Under the pieces are notes generated by a model. It ran no database searches and was not told where the DNA came from. It was given only the letters and a program-made list of their open reading frames with translations. Source: JAYVSZ01 sp043774925 (lineage in GTDB: Bacteria; Pseudomonadota; Gammaproteobacteria; Burkholderiales; Methylophilaceae). From it: 64,000 nucleotides of DNA. The translations under genes and the position numbers were made by a program. The DNA is taken from assembly GCA_043774925.1 (NCBI GenBank), contig JAYVSZ010000031.1, forward strand, positions 1 through 64,000, read 5' to 3'. This document shows, piece after piece, positions 1 to 9,320 of the stretch (position 1 is the first letter of the stretch; each line of letters begins with the position of its first letter).

Positions 1-80
1 GCGAGTGGCGTTTTAATAACCCAACACCACAAGCACAGTTATTACAAATAAAACAATGGGTTAAACAAAATATGGGCTAG
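1..80 (+). CDS. C-terminal fragment of an unidentified protein, possibly a transposase
   Basis: An open frame enters from the left edge and stops with TAG at 78-80. The visible 25 residues include EWRFNNPTPQ and end in KQWVKQNMG. The basic, tryptophan-containing tail is reminiscent of some insertion-sequence transposase C-termini, but too little is visible to name a family. It converges on ppiD and shares a terminator with it. Confidence 0.35.
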   Translation, partial: EWRFNNPTPQAQLLQIKQWVKQNMG

Positions 81-121
81 TTATCTAGGACAGCCCCTAG
101 AATAATATTCTCGCACATAAT

Positions 122-150
122 AAAAAAGCTGACTTTCGTCAGCTTTTTTA
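122..150. terminator. bidirectional terminator between converging genes
   Basis: AAAAAGCTGAC, a TTTC loop, then GTCAGCTTTTT forms an 11-bp stem with an A run on one side and a T run on the other. It can therefore stop transcription of ppiD (minus strand) and of the plus-strand gene ending at 80. Confidence 0.85.
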
Positions 151-171
151 TTAGCTAAAGATTGCCAAGTC

Positions 172-2073
172 TTACTGGTCTTTACTCTCTATCAGCTTGC
201 GATTCACCACAATTTCCGTTTTCGCTTTAAGTGATTTTGCATAAGCACTCACATACTCCGCAGCAACCGCGCCTTCAAATTCCGCCTCTGCATTCTTTTT
301 CGCATCTGTATCCGCCAAAACACTGTCCACATGCGACACGCGGATTAAAGTATAGGCATTGTTGCCATCAATAAAGCCGTCATACGCAGGTAGTTTGCTC
401 GTGTTGATTTTAAACACATGCTCCATCACCGCGTTAGATAAGCCTTGCGCGGTTTTACGGTCAACAGTCACAGGGTCAATCCATTCCAGCGCACTCACTG
501 CTTCGCCCGCCCTTAGTTTGGCCAATGTGGCGTCGCCATTGTCTTTAGCAAGTTTTGCTGCTTGCTCGAGCTTTAACACCGCCTCGATGCCGACTTTAAC
601 GTCGTCGAAGCTTTTTGGTGCCGCAGGTTTATACTCTACTACACGTGCGGAAACTAGATTATTCGCCGATACTTCTACCGCTTCTGTATTGCGTTTTTCT
701 TTCAACACTTCGTCAGAAAACACCATGGCCATCAATTTATCATTTTTGAAAAATTTTGCACCGTCGTCACGACTCATCCAAGCAGAAGTTTGCAACTGCA
801 GATTAAATTTCTTCGCCACGGGCTGCAAGCTACCAGACTGCTCATACACGGTATTGCTAAAGTCTTCGGTCAATTCAGCATATTTGGCCTGTGCTTTTTG
901 AAAAATCAACTCACCTTTGATTTGTGCTTTCATGCTGTCGAATGATGACGAAGCGCCTGAAATGCCGTCTAAACGAATAATGTGATAGCCAAATTCAGAC
1001 TCTACCAAATCACTGATTTGATTCACCTTCATGCTAAATACTGCGTCATCAAATGGCTTTACCATGGCGCCACGACCAAAGCTACCTAAATCGCCCGCTT
1101 TAGCCGCCGAACCTGGGTCTTGTGAAAATTTAGATGCCAGCTCTTCAAACCGTTTCGGGTTCTTTTTCAGTTGCGCCAAAATATCTAAGGCTTTGGCCTT
1201 AGCAGCCGCTTTGTCGGCTTCTTTAGCGCTCACACCAAAGCTAATCAGTATATGGCTGGCGTGACGTTGTTCATCGCCTTGAAATTTGTCTTTATTGGTA
1301 TCGTAAAACTCTTTGATTTCTGCATCAGTCACCGTGCCACTTACTTGCGGCACCAAGCCATTGGCTGAGAGTAGCGCAAATTCCAACTTCACTTGTTCTG
1401 GCACTTTGAATTTATCTTTATGCAACTCATAGTAGGCTTTTACTTGCTCTGGCGTAACTTTGACTTGCGTGATGAACGACGCAACTTTAATGTCCGTAGT
1501 GCTAATGTCGCGCTTTTGGTGCGCAAATTGCAAGGTTTGTTCCGCAACACCTTTTGGTACAAGCACCAAGCGCGCCAAGCCTTCGCGTGCTTGCTGCGTC
1601 ACCAAATCACTGCGAATGCTATTTTCAAATTTGGTCGCGGTAAGCTTGTTTTGATTCAGCGTTTTTTGATACAAATCTTCTGAGAATTTACCGCTCTCTT
1701 GAAACTCAGGCATGGCAATGATATGTTCGCTCAATTGCGCGTCGCTAATTCTAAAATTCGCGTGTTGAATTTCCGCATTCACTAAACGGCGCGTAATCAA
1801 GCCATCCAGCACAGATTGCTTAAAGGCTGGCGTTTCCAGCATGGCAGCATCTACTTTTTGGCCTTCCGATTGCATGCGGTTACGCACGTTTTCAATCGCA
1901 TTGCCGTATTCTTGAATCGAGATTTTGTCTTTGCCCACTTTAGCCACAGCAACATTGCTGCCAGCTTGATTCAAATAAGAATCGATGCCAAACAAGGCAA
2001 ATGGTACCGTGATAAGGCCTAAAATGAGCTTGGCTACCCAGCCTGTGGTGAGTTTACGAACTGCTTCTAACAT
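172..2073 (-). CDS. ppiD: peptidyl-prolyl cis-trans isomerase D (PpiD), membrane-anchored periplasmic chaperone
   Basis: 633 residues, the usual PpiD length. A short cytoplasmic N-terminus is followed by one membrane segment (about residues 13-32, WVAKLILGLITVPFALFG), then a SurA-like N-terminal chaperone region. A parvulin domain lies at about 265-370 (RHASHILISF, then GDLGSFGRGAMV and ESEFGYHIIRLDG). The family sits at the Sec translocon and helps newly exported proteins fold. The ATG at 2073 has a GAAAG ribosome site 7 bases upstream. It follows the tRNA-Asp terminator, so it probably has its own promoter in 2074-2212. The family call is firm; the degree of true prolyl isomerase activity is uncertain, as in other PpiDs. 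Confidence 0.95.
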   Translation of the reverse strand: MLEAVRKLTTGWVAKLILGLITVPFALFGIDSYLNQAGSNVAVAKVGKDKISIQEYGNAIENVRNRMQSEGQKVDAAMLETPAFKQSVLDGLITRRLVNAEIQHANFRISDAQLSEHIIAMPEFQESGKFSEDLYQKTLNQNKLTATKFENSIRSDLVTQQAREGLARLVLVPKGVAEQTLQFAHQKRDISTTDIKVASFITQVKVTPEQVKAYYELHKDKFKVPEQVKLEFALLSANGLVPQVSGTVTDAEIKEFYDTNKDKFQGDEQRHASHILISFGVSAKEADKAAAKAKALDILAQLKKNPKRFEELASKFSQDPGSAAKAGDLGSFGRGAMVKPFDDAVFSMKVNQISDLVESEFGYHIIRLDGISGASSSFDSMKAQIKGELIFQKAQAKYAELTEDFSNTVYEQSGSLQPVAKKFNLQLQTSAWMSRDDGAKFFKNDKLMAMVFSDEVLKEKRNTEAVEVSANNLVSARVVEYKPAAPKSFDDVKVGIEAVLKLEQAAKLAKDNGDATLAKLRAGEAVSALEWIDPVTVDRKTAQGLSNAVMEHVFKINTSKLPAYDGFIDGNNAYTLIRVSHVDSVLADTDAKKNAEAEFEGAVAAEYVSAYAKSLKAKTEIVVNRKLIESKDQ

Positions 2074-2212
2074 AATGTGCTTTCAAAAATCTTGGTCAAA
2101 TGATCAAAAAAATGCAATGCGTAATATAGCATAAAGCGCGCATTTAAGCAGTTGGCGCTGCAAATGAATCAATCAGTTACACCAAATAAAAATGTTTCAT
2201 CAAGTTAAATAA

Positions 2213-2245
2213 AAAAACGAGCCTCAATTCTGAGGCTCGTTTTTT
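2213..2245 (-). terminator. terminator downstream of tRNA-Asp
   Basis: AAAAACGAGCCTCA, loop ATTC, TGAGGCTCGTTTTT: a perfect stem with a T run on both strands. It lies directly after the 3' end of tRNA-Asp and separates the tRNA unit from ppiD. Confidence 0.9.
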
Positions 2246-2249
2246 GTGT

Positions 2250-2326
2250 TGGCGGAGTGGACGGGACTCGAACCCGCGACCCCCGGCGTGACAGGCCGGT
2301 ATTCTAACCAACTGAACTACCACTCC
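2250..2326 (-). tRNA. tRNA-Asp (GTC)
   Basis: A 77-base cloverleaf on the minus strand. The acceptor GGAGTGG pairs with CCACTCC and is followed by G and an encoded CCA. The anticodon loop is CTGTCAC (GTC) and the T arm carries GGTTCGAGTCC. Confidence 0.97.
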
Positions 2327-2434
2327 AGTTAATTATTCACTTACATATCAAACTACTAAAAATAAAGAGCGCCATAAAATAGCACTCTTTATAATTTTAA
2401 GGCAAAGTAACAAAAGCCCATGACTTGCAAAAAA

Positions 2435-2510
2435 TGGTGGGTGCTAACGGGGTCGAACCGCTGACATTCGCCTTGTAAGGGCGACGCTCTACCAACTGAG
2501 CTAAGCACCC
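2435..2510 (-). tRNA. tRNA-Val (TAC)
   Basis: A 76-base cloverleaf. The acceptor GGGTGCT pairs with AGCACCC and is followed by A and CCA. The anticodon loop is CTTACAA (TAC) and the T arm contains GGTTCGACC. It lies between hup and tRNA-Asp on the same strand, so the three may share a transcript. Confidence 0.97.
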
Positions 2511-2609
2511 TGCATAAGTCTAAAACTTAAATTCTTTACAAACTAAATTCTATAAAACTAGCAGTGCTTGCTGGTTAAAACTAGCCTTGCGCTTAACCAA
2601 CCAAGTCCG

Positions 2610-2882
2610 CTAGTTTACAGCATCTTTAAGCGCTTTACCAGCCCTGAATTTAGGAGAGTTTGCTGCTTTGATTTTAATTGCAGCGCCTGTGCGGGGATTA
2701 CGGCCACTGCGCGCTGCGCGCTTACCCACATAAAATGTACCGAATCCAATCAGCGTCACCAAGTCACCCTTTTTCATGGCTTTGGTGATCGCTGCAGTCG
2801 TTGCATCAAGAGAGCGGCCAGCAGCCGCTTTAGAAACACCAGCTGCTTTTGCAATCTGGTCAATCAATTCAGATTTGTTCAC
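2610..2882 (-). CDS. hupB: DNA-binding protein HU (HU-beta type)
   Basis: 90 residues, exact HU family length. The protein starts NKSELIDQIAKAAGVSKAAAGRSLDA. It has the dimerisation core GDLVTLIGFGTFYVG and the DNA-binding arm RAARSGRNPRTGA. The start is GTG at 2882, with AGGGG about 8 bases upstream. HU compacts and bends DNA in the nucleoid. hup directly downstream of lon on the same strand is a common proteobacterial arrangement. A separate sigma-70 promoter is visible upstream. Confidence 0.95.
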   Translation of the reverse strand: MNKSELIDQIAKAAGVSKAAAGRSLDATTAAITKAMKKGDLVTLIGFGTFYVGKRAARSGRNPRTGAAIKIKAANSPKFRAGKALKDAVN

Positions 2883-2946
2883 GAGTAATCCCCTCTAGGT
2901 TATTTAACTAAAATGTCAGAGCAAATACACAACGCCCCACATTGAC

Positions 2947-2976
2947 TTTATAACAAGCGACAAAAGCCTCTGTCAA
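2947..2976 (-). promoter_or_regulatory. sigma-70 type promoter of hup
   Basis: On the minus strand a perfect TTGACA (2971-2976) is followed after 18 bases by TATAAA (2947-2952); read as TTATAA the spacing is 17. The expected start of transcription is about 55-60 bases before the GTG of hup. Confidence 0.7.
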
Positions 2977-3032
2977 GGCTTTGCGGCCATTTTAACAAAA
3001 TTATTTCAAATAATTTTTAACTAGCCAAAAAA

Positions 3033-5513
3033 CTAATGTGTAATTGGCGTTTTCAGGTCTTTGTCTGCTTCAGCCGCTACCGCTGGGATTTCTGCAGGCT
3101 TCACTTCTAATGGCTGTGGCATGCGCTCCAACGCTAGCTCCAGCACCTGATCTATCCATTTTACTGCGTGAATTTGTAGCTGATTTTTAATGTTGTCAGG
3201 TATATCCACCAAATCTTTTACATTAGATTCAGGAATCAACACCGTTTTGATGCCACCACGGTGCGCCGCAAGTAATTTTTCTTTCAAGCCACCAATCGGC
3301 AACACCTCACCGCGCAAGGTAATCTCGCCCGTCATCGCCACATCTGCACGTGCTGGGATGTTGGTGAGCACAGACACCAGTGCCGTAGTAAGGGCAATGC
3401 CTGCGCTCGGGCCGTCTTTAGGTGTCGCGCCTTCTGGCAAGTGAATGTGAATGTCTTTTTTCTCGTAAAAGTCTTCAGCAATGCCTAAACGTGCCGCACG
3501 GCTACGTACCACGCTCATGGCGGCTTGCACCGATTCCTGCATCACATCGCCGAGCTTACCCGTGGTAATTGTTTTACCTTTACCTGGCAATACAACAGCT
3601 TCTACCGTTAGCAACTCCCCGCCAACTGAGGTCCAAGCCAAGCCAGTGACTTGCCCTACTTGGTTCTCTTTCGCGGCAAGGCCAAAGTCATAACGATAAA
3701 CACCCAAATATTTCTCAATATTCTTAACAGTTACATTGATTTTTTTTGCTGGTTTAATAGTTGCGCCATCATCATTACGACGTACTTTTTTAGCTTCTAT
3801 TTGACTTTGTAGCAGTTCTTTTACTACTTTACGGCAGACTTTAGCGATTTCTTGCTCAAGTCTTCGCACGCCTGCTTCGCGTGTGTAATATTGCACCATA
3901 TGGCGTATTGCAGCCTCAGCAATATTGATTTCCGTTGGCTTTAGGCCATGCGTTTTCAATTGTTTTGGCAGCAAGTATTTGGTCGCAATGTTCACTTTTT
4001 CATCTTCGGTGTAACCAGCAAGTCGAATAATCTCCATACGGTCCAACAACGGCGCAGGGATATTCATCGTATTTGCGGTTGCCACAAACATGACATCCGA
4101 TAAATCGTACTCAACTTCAACATAGTGGTCGGCAAACGTATGATTTTGCTCAGGATCAAGCACCTCAAGCAATGCAGATGATGGATCACCGCGCATGTCT
4201 TGACCCATTTTATCCACTTCATCTAGCAAAAACAGTGGGTTTTTAACGCCCACTTTGCTCATACTTTGCAGCACTTTGCCTGGCATCGAGCCAATATAAG
4301 TGCGTCTGTGACCGCGAATTTCCGCTTCATCACGCACGCCACCCAAAGCCATACGAATAAATTTGCGATTAACTGCTTTGGCGATGCTCTGACCGAGCGA
4401 GGTTTTACCCACACCTGGTGGGCCAACCAAGCACAAAATAGGTGCTTTAAGTTTGCCAACGCGCTGCTGCACCGCTAAATACTCAATAATGCGCTCTTTT
4501 ACTTTTTCCAAACCATAATGATCGGCGTCTAAAATTGCCTCAGCAGCCATTAAGTCTTTACTGATTTTGGTTTTTCTCTTCCAAGGCAAATTCACCAAGG
4601 TGTCAATGTAATTGCGCACAACAGAGGCTTCGGCCGACATTGGTGACATGAGCTTGAGCTTTTTCAGTTCCGCAGTCACCTTCAGTAACGCCTCTTTTGG
4701 CATGCCCGCGTCGCGAATGCGCTTTTCAAGCTCTTCCATCTCAGCATTTTCGTCTTGCTCGCCGAGCTCTTTTTGAATCGCTTTCACTTGTTCATTCAAG
4801 TAATATTCGCGCTGACTTTTCTCCATTTGGCGTTTTACACGGCCACGGATGCGCTTCTCCACTTGCAGAATATCAATTTCAGATTCCATCAAATGCAGCA
4901 AATGCTCTAAACGCTCAGTCACGCTGAGCATTTCCAGCACTTTTTGTTTTTCTTCCAGTTTAAGCGTCAAATGTGCAGAAATCGTGTCCGCCAAGCGACC
5001 AGCCTCGTTGATTGTGGCTAGCGAAGTCAAAATTTCTGGTGGGATTTTTTTGTTGAGCTTGACGTATTGGTCAAATTGCGTGAGTACCGTGCGCATCAAA
5101 GCTTCAGTTTCGTTATCGTCCTCGTCTGCCGCGATAATTTTTTCGCCATTAGCCACAAAGCAATCTGCGGTTTCTTCAAAGGCAGAAATGCGCACGCGAT
5201 ACAAGCCCTCTACCAGCACTTTTACAGTCCCATCAGGCAGTTTTAGCATTTGCAACACAGTCGCTAACGTGCCGATTTCATATAAATCGTTCGCGTCAGG
5301 GTCATCTTTGGTGGCAGATTTTTGCGCAACCAACAAAATCTGCTTATTGGTGTCAGACGCAATTTCTAGTGCCCTAACGGATTTTTCGCGGCCGACAAAT
5401 AGCGGGATGACCAAATGTGGATAAACCACGACATCGCGCAAGGGTAACAGCGGCATTTTGCCTGATGGCAATGGGTTTTTTGATGTGCTTTCTGACAAAG
5501 CTTGTTCGGTCAT
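3033..5513 (-). CDS. lon: ATP-dependent protease La (Lon)
   Basis: 826 residues. The order is a LAN substrate-binding domain (from about 20), a coiled-coil middle, an AAA+ domain with Walker A GPPGVGKT and Walker B LFLLDEVDKM, and a C-terminal Ser-Lys protease (PKDGPSAGIAL with the serine; GLKEKLLAAHRGG with the lysine). It degrades misfolded and regulatory proteins in the cytoplasm. The start is ATG at 5513, with GAAAG 5 bases upstream. An in-frame GTG at 5531 would add six residues but lacks a better ribosome site. A sigma-32 type promoter lies upstream, so heat-shock control is likely. Confidence 0.97.
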   Translation of the reverse strand: MTEQALSESTSKNPLPSGKMPLLPLRDVVVYPHLVIPLFVGREKSVRALEIASDTNKQILLVAQKSATKDDPDANDLYEIGTLATVLQMLKLPDGTVKVLVEGLYRVRISAFEETADCFVANGEKIIAADEDDNETEALMRTVLTQFDQYVKLNKKIPPEILTSLATINEAGRLADTISAHLTLKLEEKQKVLEMLSVTERLEHLLHLMESEIDILQVEKRIRGRVKRQMEKSQREYYLNEQVKAIQKELGEQDENAEMEELEKRIRDAGMPKEALLKVTAELKKLKLMSPMSAEASVVRNYIDTLVNLPWKRKTKISKDLMAAEAILDADHYGLEKVKERIIEYLAVQQRVGKLKAPILCLVGPPGVGKTSLGQSIAKAVNRKFIRMALGGVRDEAEIRGHRRTYIGSMPGKVLQSMSKVGVKNPLFLLDEVDKMGQDMRGDPSSALLEVLDPEQNHTFADHYVEVEYDLSDVMFVATANTMNIPAPLLDRMEIIRLAGYTEDEKVNIATKYLLPKQLKTHGLKPTEINIAEAAIRHMVQYYTREAGVRRLEQEIAKVCRKVVKELLQSQIEAKKVRRNDDGATIKPAKKINVTVKNIEKYLGVYRYDFGLAAKENQVGQVTGLAWTSVGGELLTVEAVVLPGKGKTITTGKLGDVMQESVQAAMSVVRSRAARLGIAEDFYEKKDIHIHLPEGATPKDGPSAGIALTTALVSVLTNIPARADVAMTGEITLRGEVLPIGGLKEKLLAAHRGGIKTVLIPESNVKDLVDIPDNIKNQLQIHAVKWIDQVLELALERMPQPLEVKPAEIPAVAAEADKDLKTPITH

Positions 5514-5556
5514 AAATACTTTCAAATTCACGTGAGCTAAAGTAGCCCTATGTCAT

Positions 5557-5586
5557 TAAATTGGGAACATTCTTTGCTATTTCAAG
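5557..5586 (-). promoter_or_regulatory. sigma-32 (heat-shock) type promoter of lon
   Basis: On the minus strand CTTGAAA (5580-5586), 14 bases, then CCCAATTTA (5557-5565). This matches the RpoH consensus CTTGAAA-N13-15-CCCCATNTA except at one position. It ends 43 bases before the lon start codon. Confidence 0.75.
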
Positions 5587-5687
5587 TGCAAATAGTCTTT
5601 AATTACTCATAACGATTTAAACTGCTTTACGACTACTATAAAGCACTAGAAACTAATTGCAATAGCCCTACAGGGGCTTACGCTTGA

Positions 5688-6986
5688 TTAGCTAGCGGAT
5701 TCCGCCAGCTTTTGTTTGCCCTCTTTGGGCGAATCTTGATAAATCATCATAGGCGGCGTGTCACCGTTAATTGTGCCTTCGTCAATCACCACTTTAGCTA
5801 GATTTTCGATAGACGGAATATCGTACATCACGTCAAGCAACGCGGCTTCCATAATCGAGCGCAAGCCACGCGCGCCAGTTTTACGCTCCAGCGCCTTTTT
5901 GGCAATTAATCGAAGTGCAGCGTCTCTAAACTCCAAATCCACGCCTTCCATTTTAAACAGCTTAATATATTGTTTTGTCAGCGCATTTTTTGGCTCTGTG
6001 AGAATTGTCATCAGTGCAGCTTCGTCCAATGATTCCAACGTAGCAATCACAGGCAAACGGCCAATAAACTCAGGAATAAGTCCGAATTTAATTAAATCTT
6101 GCGGTTCTACGTCACGCAATATCTCACCCACAGCGCTCGCGTCATCTTTACTTTTTACTTCAGCACCAAAACCAATGCCGCCTTTTTCAGAGCGCATGCG
6201 AATGACTTTTTCTAAGCCGTCAAACGCGCCACCGCAAATAAACAAGATATTGGTCGTATCTAGCTGCACAAATTCTTGATTAGGGTGCTTGCGGCCGCCT
6301 TGTGGCGGTACAGAGGCCACCGTGCCTTCTATCAGCTTGAGCAAGGCTTGCTGCACGCCTTCACCCGACACATCGCGGGTAATGGAAGGATTTTCTGACT
6401 TGCGTGAGATTTTATCCACTTCGTCAATATATACAATGCCGCGCTGTGCTTTTTCGATGTCGTAATCGCATTTTTGCAGCAATTTTTGCATGATATTTTC
6501 AACGTCTTCGCCCACATAACCCGCTTCGGTCAACGTAGTCGCGTCTGCCATCACAAACGGCACATCTAACATGCGCGCAAGCGTTTGCGCGAGTAAAGTT
6601 TTGCCTGAGCCAGTAGGCCCAATCAATAAAATATTACTTTTTTGAATTTCCACATCGTCTTTGGCTGTGTTTTGCGAGATGTGGTTGTGGCCAAGGCGCT
6701 TATAGTGGTTATAAACCGCAACAGATAGGTTCTTTTTAGCTTGAATTTGACCAATCACGTACTGATCTAAAATCTTGCAAATCTCTTGCGGGTTAGGCAG
6801 GGATTTGTCGGTAGATTTAATGTCCGTCAGGTTTTGTACTTCTTCTTTGATGATGTCGTTGCATAAATCAACGCATTCATCACAGATAAACACGGATGGT
6901 CCTGCGATTAATTTTTTAACTTCATGCTGACTTTTGCCGCAAAATGAGCAATAAAGTAGTTTTTCGCCTTCGGCTTTAGTCGCCAT
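5688..6986 (-). CDS. clpX: ATP-dependent Clp protease ATP-binding subunit ClpX
   Basis: 432 residues. An N-terminal zinc-binding domain with two CxxC pairs (CSFCG at about 13-16 and CDEC at about 35-38) precedes an AAA+ module with Walker A GPTGSGKT, Walker B IVYIDEVDKI, the pore loop GYVGEDV and an IGF-type ClpP contact (GGIGFGAEV). It unfolds tagged substrates and feeds them to ClpP. It lies 44 bases after clpP in the usual tig-clpP-clpX order. Confidence 0.97.
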   Translation of the reverse strand: MATKAEGEKLLYCSFCGKSQHEVKKLIAGPSVFICDECVDLCNDIIKEEVQNLTDIKSTDKSLPNPQEICKILDQYVIGQIQAKKNLSVAVYNHYKRLGHNHISQNTAKDDVEIQKSNILLIGPTGSGKTLLAQTLARMLDVPFVMADATTLTEAGYVGEDVENIMQKLLQKCDYDIEKAQRGIVYIDEVDKISRKSENPSITRDVSGEGVQQALLKLIEGTVASVPPQGGRKHPNQEFVQLDTTNILFICGGAFDGLEKVIRMRSEKGGIGFGAEVKSKDDASAVGEILRDVEPQDLIKFGLIPEFIGRLPVIATLESLDEAALMTILTEPKNALTKQYIKLFKMEGVDLEFRDAALRLIAKKALERKTGARGLRSIMEAALLDVMYDIPSIENLAKVVIDEGTINGDTPPMMIYQDSPKEGKQKLAESAS

Positions 6987-7030
6987 CGTTATTCCTGTTG
7001 CCTAAATATATGCCATAGATATAGCTAATC

Positions 7031-7666
7031 TTATGCCGCTTCACTGCGTTTAGCAATCACCTTGTCAATCATGCCGTAGGTCACCGATTCATCCGCGCTC
7101 ATAAAGTTATCGCGCTCGGTGTCCACGTCAATCACCTCGGCTGACTTGCCTGTGTGATGCGCTAAAATTGCGTTCAATTTATTACGTAAGTACATGATTT
7201 CTTTAGCTTGAATCGCAATATCTGACGATTGACCTTGAAAACCGCCCGATGGTTGGTGAATCATCACGCGTGAATTTGGCAAGCTAAAACGTTTGCCTTT
7301 TGCACCAGCCGCCAGCAAAAATGCGCCCATGCTGGCCGCTTGACCGATGCACAATGTGCTCACATCTGGCTTAATAAATTGCATTGTATCGTAAATCGAC
7401 ATACCCGCCGTGACTGAGCCGCCAGGCGAGTTGATGTAAAGCGAAATGTCCTTATCTGGATTTTCTGCTTCTAAAAACAGTAATTGAGCGACTACCAAAT
7501 TGGCCGTCATGTCATTGACGGGGCCGACCAAGAAAATGACGCGCTCTTTTAGTAAACGTGAATAAATGTCGTACGAGCGCTCGCCGCGGCCGCTTTGCTC
7601 GATGACCATAGGGATATATCCCAGGCCTTGCGTCTCTTGATTACTATTCAAAATATCGCTCATCAT
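7031..7666 (-). CDS. clpP: ATP-dependent Clp protease proteolytic subunit ClpP
   Basis: 211 residues. The catalytic serine is in GQAASMGAFLL, the histidine in VMIHQPSGG, and the aspartate in the following helix region. It forms the barrel-shaped serine protease that works with ClpX. Two adjacent ATGs (7666, 7663) follow AAAAAGG; the first has the better spacing. It lies 21 bases after tig. Confidence 0.97.
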   Translation of the reverse strand: MMSDILNSNQETQGLGYIPMVIEQSGRGERSYDIYSRLLKERVIFLVGPVNDMTANLVVAQLLFLEAENPDKDISLYINSPGGSVTAGMSIYDTMQFIKPDVSTLCIGQAASMGAFLLAAGAKGKRFSLPNSRVMIHQPSGGFQGQSSDIAIQAKEIMYLRNKLNAILAHHTGKSAEVIDVDTERDNFMSADESVTYGMIDKVIAKRSEAA

Positions 7667-7687
7667 TCGTTACCTTTTTCGCTGCTT

Positions 7688-8992
7688 TTATTGGCCAACC
7701 ATTAATTCGTCAAATTTGATTTTTTTGTCTGAAACTTTTGCTTTTTTAAGCACCCAATTCACTACGTTTTCTTCCGTGGCAAGCGCGGCAGGCTCATCCA
7801 GACGTTTTACGTCAGCGTAATACCATTTCACTAATTCTGCTGGGTCGTCGTAGCTTTGTGCAAAGCTGTCAATCACCGCGCGCACCTGGTCGGCATTGGC
7901 TTGCAAGTTGTTCGTGTTTACCACATCAGACAAAATCAAGCGCAAAGTAGTACTGCGTTTGGCTTGTTCTTCAAACATCGCAGGCTCAAGCTTAATTTGT
8001 TTTGGATCCATGCCACGTTGTTGCAAGTTCTGCGCGGTCACTTGCGCCATGCGGTTAATTTCCACGTTCACCAGCGAACTTGGCAAATCCATTGGGCTAA
8101 CTTCGATTAAACCTTGAAACACTTGTTCTTTTACGCGCGCTTTTACGCGCTTTTCAACTTCTTGCTCAAGACTAATTTTAATTTCAGCGCGCATTTTTTT
8201 CACGTCGCCGTCAGCCACGCCTAATTCTTTGGCAAATTCTTTATCAATGGCTGGATAAGTTGCTTCAGAAACCGCATTATATTTCACTTCGTAGGCCACT
8301 TTCTTGCCCGCTAATTGTGCTGGTTCATGGTCTTTCGGGTATTTAATCTCGAAACTCTTTATCTCGCCCGCTTTGCCGCCAGCGAGCTCTTTGTCAAAAG
8401 CTTCAATTCTACCTGGCTCACCCAATAAAAGATCGATGCCCCTGTCGCCCGTGCTTTCCACTTGTTCACCGTCAATACTGGCTGTTAAGCCAATATTAAT
8501 GCGGTCGCCAGCCTTGGCCGCGCGTTTAACAGGCACATAACTTACGCGTTGTTTTACCAGCACATCAATTGTTTTATCGATGTCTGCTTCGGCGATTTCT
8601 AGCGTTGGTTTTTCGATTTTAACTTTGCTCAAATCGCCCAATTTCACTTCTGGAAACACTTCGAATGTTGCTGTGTACTCCAAGTCAGTCGCCGCTTCTG
8701 CGAACGGTTTATGCTCAATATTTGGGAAACCCGCAACGCGCAATTTATTTTCTTCCACCGCGTTGCCAAAGCTCTCTTCCACCGCTTTAGAATAGACTTC
8801 ATCGCGCACTTGGCTGCCATATTGCTGACTCACCAAGCCAACTGGTGCTTTACCTGGGCGAAAACCAGCCACTTTTGCGGTACGCGCCACTTGTGTTAGA
8901 CGTTGCTTAACTTGACTCTCAAGCGCCGCTAACGGCACCTTGACGGTCATGCGGCGCTCTAAATTACTGATTGTTTCAACAGATGTTGCCAT
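7688..8992 (-). CDS. tig: trigger factor, ribosome-associated chaperone and prolyl isomerase
   Basis: 434 residues. The N-terminal ribosome-binding region carries the signature GFRPGKAP (about 44-51). It is followed by an FKBP-type domain (about 160-245, GDRINIGLTASIDGEQVE) and a long helical C-terminal chaperone domain. It binds nascent chains at the ribosome exit. It is the first gene of the tig-clpP-clpX operon, 47 bases downstream of tRNA-Leu on the same strand. Confidence 0.97.
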   Translation of the reverse strand: MATSVETISNLERRMTVKVPLAALESQVKQRLTQVARTAKVAGFRPGKAPVGLVSQQYGSQVRDEVYSKAVEESFGNAVEENKLRVAGFPNIEHKPFAEAATDLEYTATFEVFPEVKLGDLSKVKIEKPTLEIAEADIDKTIDVLVKQRVSYVPVKRAAKAGDRINIGLTASIDGEQVESTGDRGIDLLLGEPGRIEAFDKELAGGKAGEIKSFEIKYPKDHEPAQLAGKKVAYEVKYNAVSEATYPAIDKEFAKELGVADGDVKKMRAEIKISLEQEVEKRVKARVKEQVFQGLIEVSPMDLPSSLVNVEINRMAQVTAQNLQQRGMDPKQIKLEPAMFEEQAKRSTTLRLILSDVVNTNNLQANADQVRAVIDSFAQSYDDPAELVKWYYADVKRLDEPAALATEENVVNWVLKKAKVSDKKIKFDELMVGQ

Positions 8993-9039
8993 GCTGCAAT
9001 TCCCGTAAAAAATTGTTCAAATTGAACAGTAAATGTTGA

Positions 9040-9124
9040 TGGTGCGAAAGGAGAGACTCGAACTCTCACGCCTTGCGGCGCTGGAACCTAAATCCAGTGC
9101 GTCTACCAATTCCGCCACTCTCGC
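9040..9124 (-). tRNA. tRNA-Leu (TAG)
   Basis: An 85-base class II tRNA with a long variable arm (GCGCCGCAAGGCGT region). The acceptor GCGAGAG pairs with CTTTCGC (one G-T pair) and is followed by A and CCA. The anticodon loop is TTTAGGT (TAG). It is immediately upstream of tig. Confidence 0.97.
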
Positions 9125-9320
9125 ATGTGTTTTAGTTTTGCCTAAACACCGAAGGCGATATTGTATCTCAAATGTCGTCATCTCGAAAAGATTAATGTCA
9201 AAAGAGGCGGCTTAGTTTAAGTTTGCTAAAAATAGTGCAAAATATGCACTAAAACATTGACAGCCAAGCCCAGCAAACTGCAAGATGACACATACTGAAC
9301 CACTTTAATGTAGAAAAATT

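Noticed and set aside
4849..5424. 191-codon plus-strand frame inside lon
   Set aside because: Serine-rich translation with no domain, fully inside a well-supported gene on the other strand.
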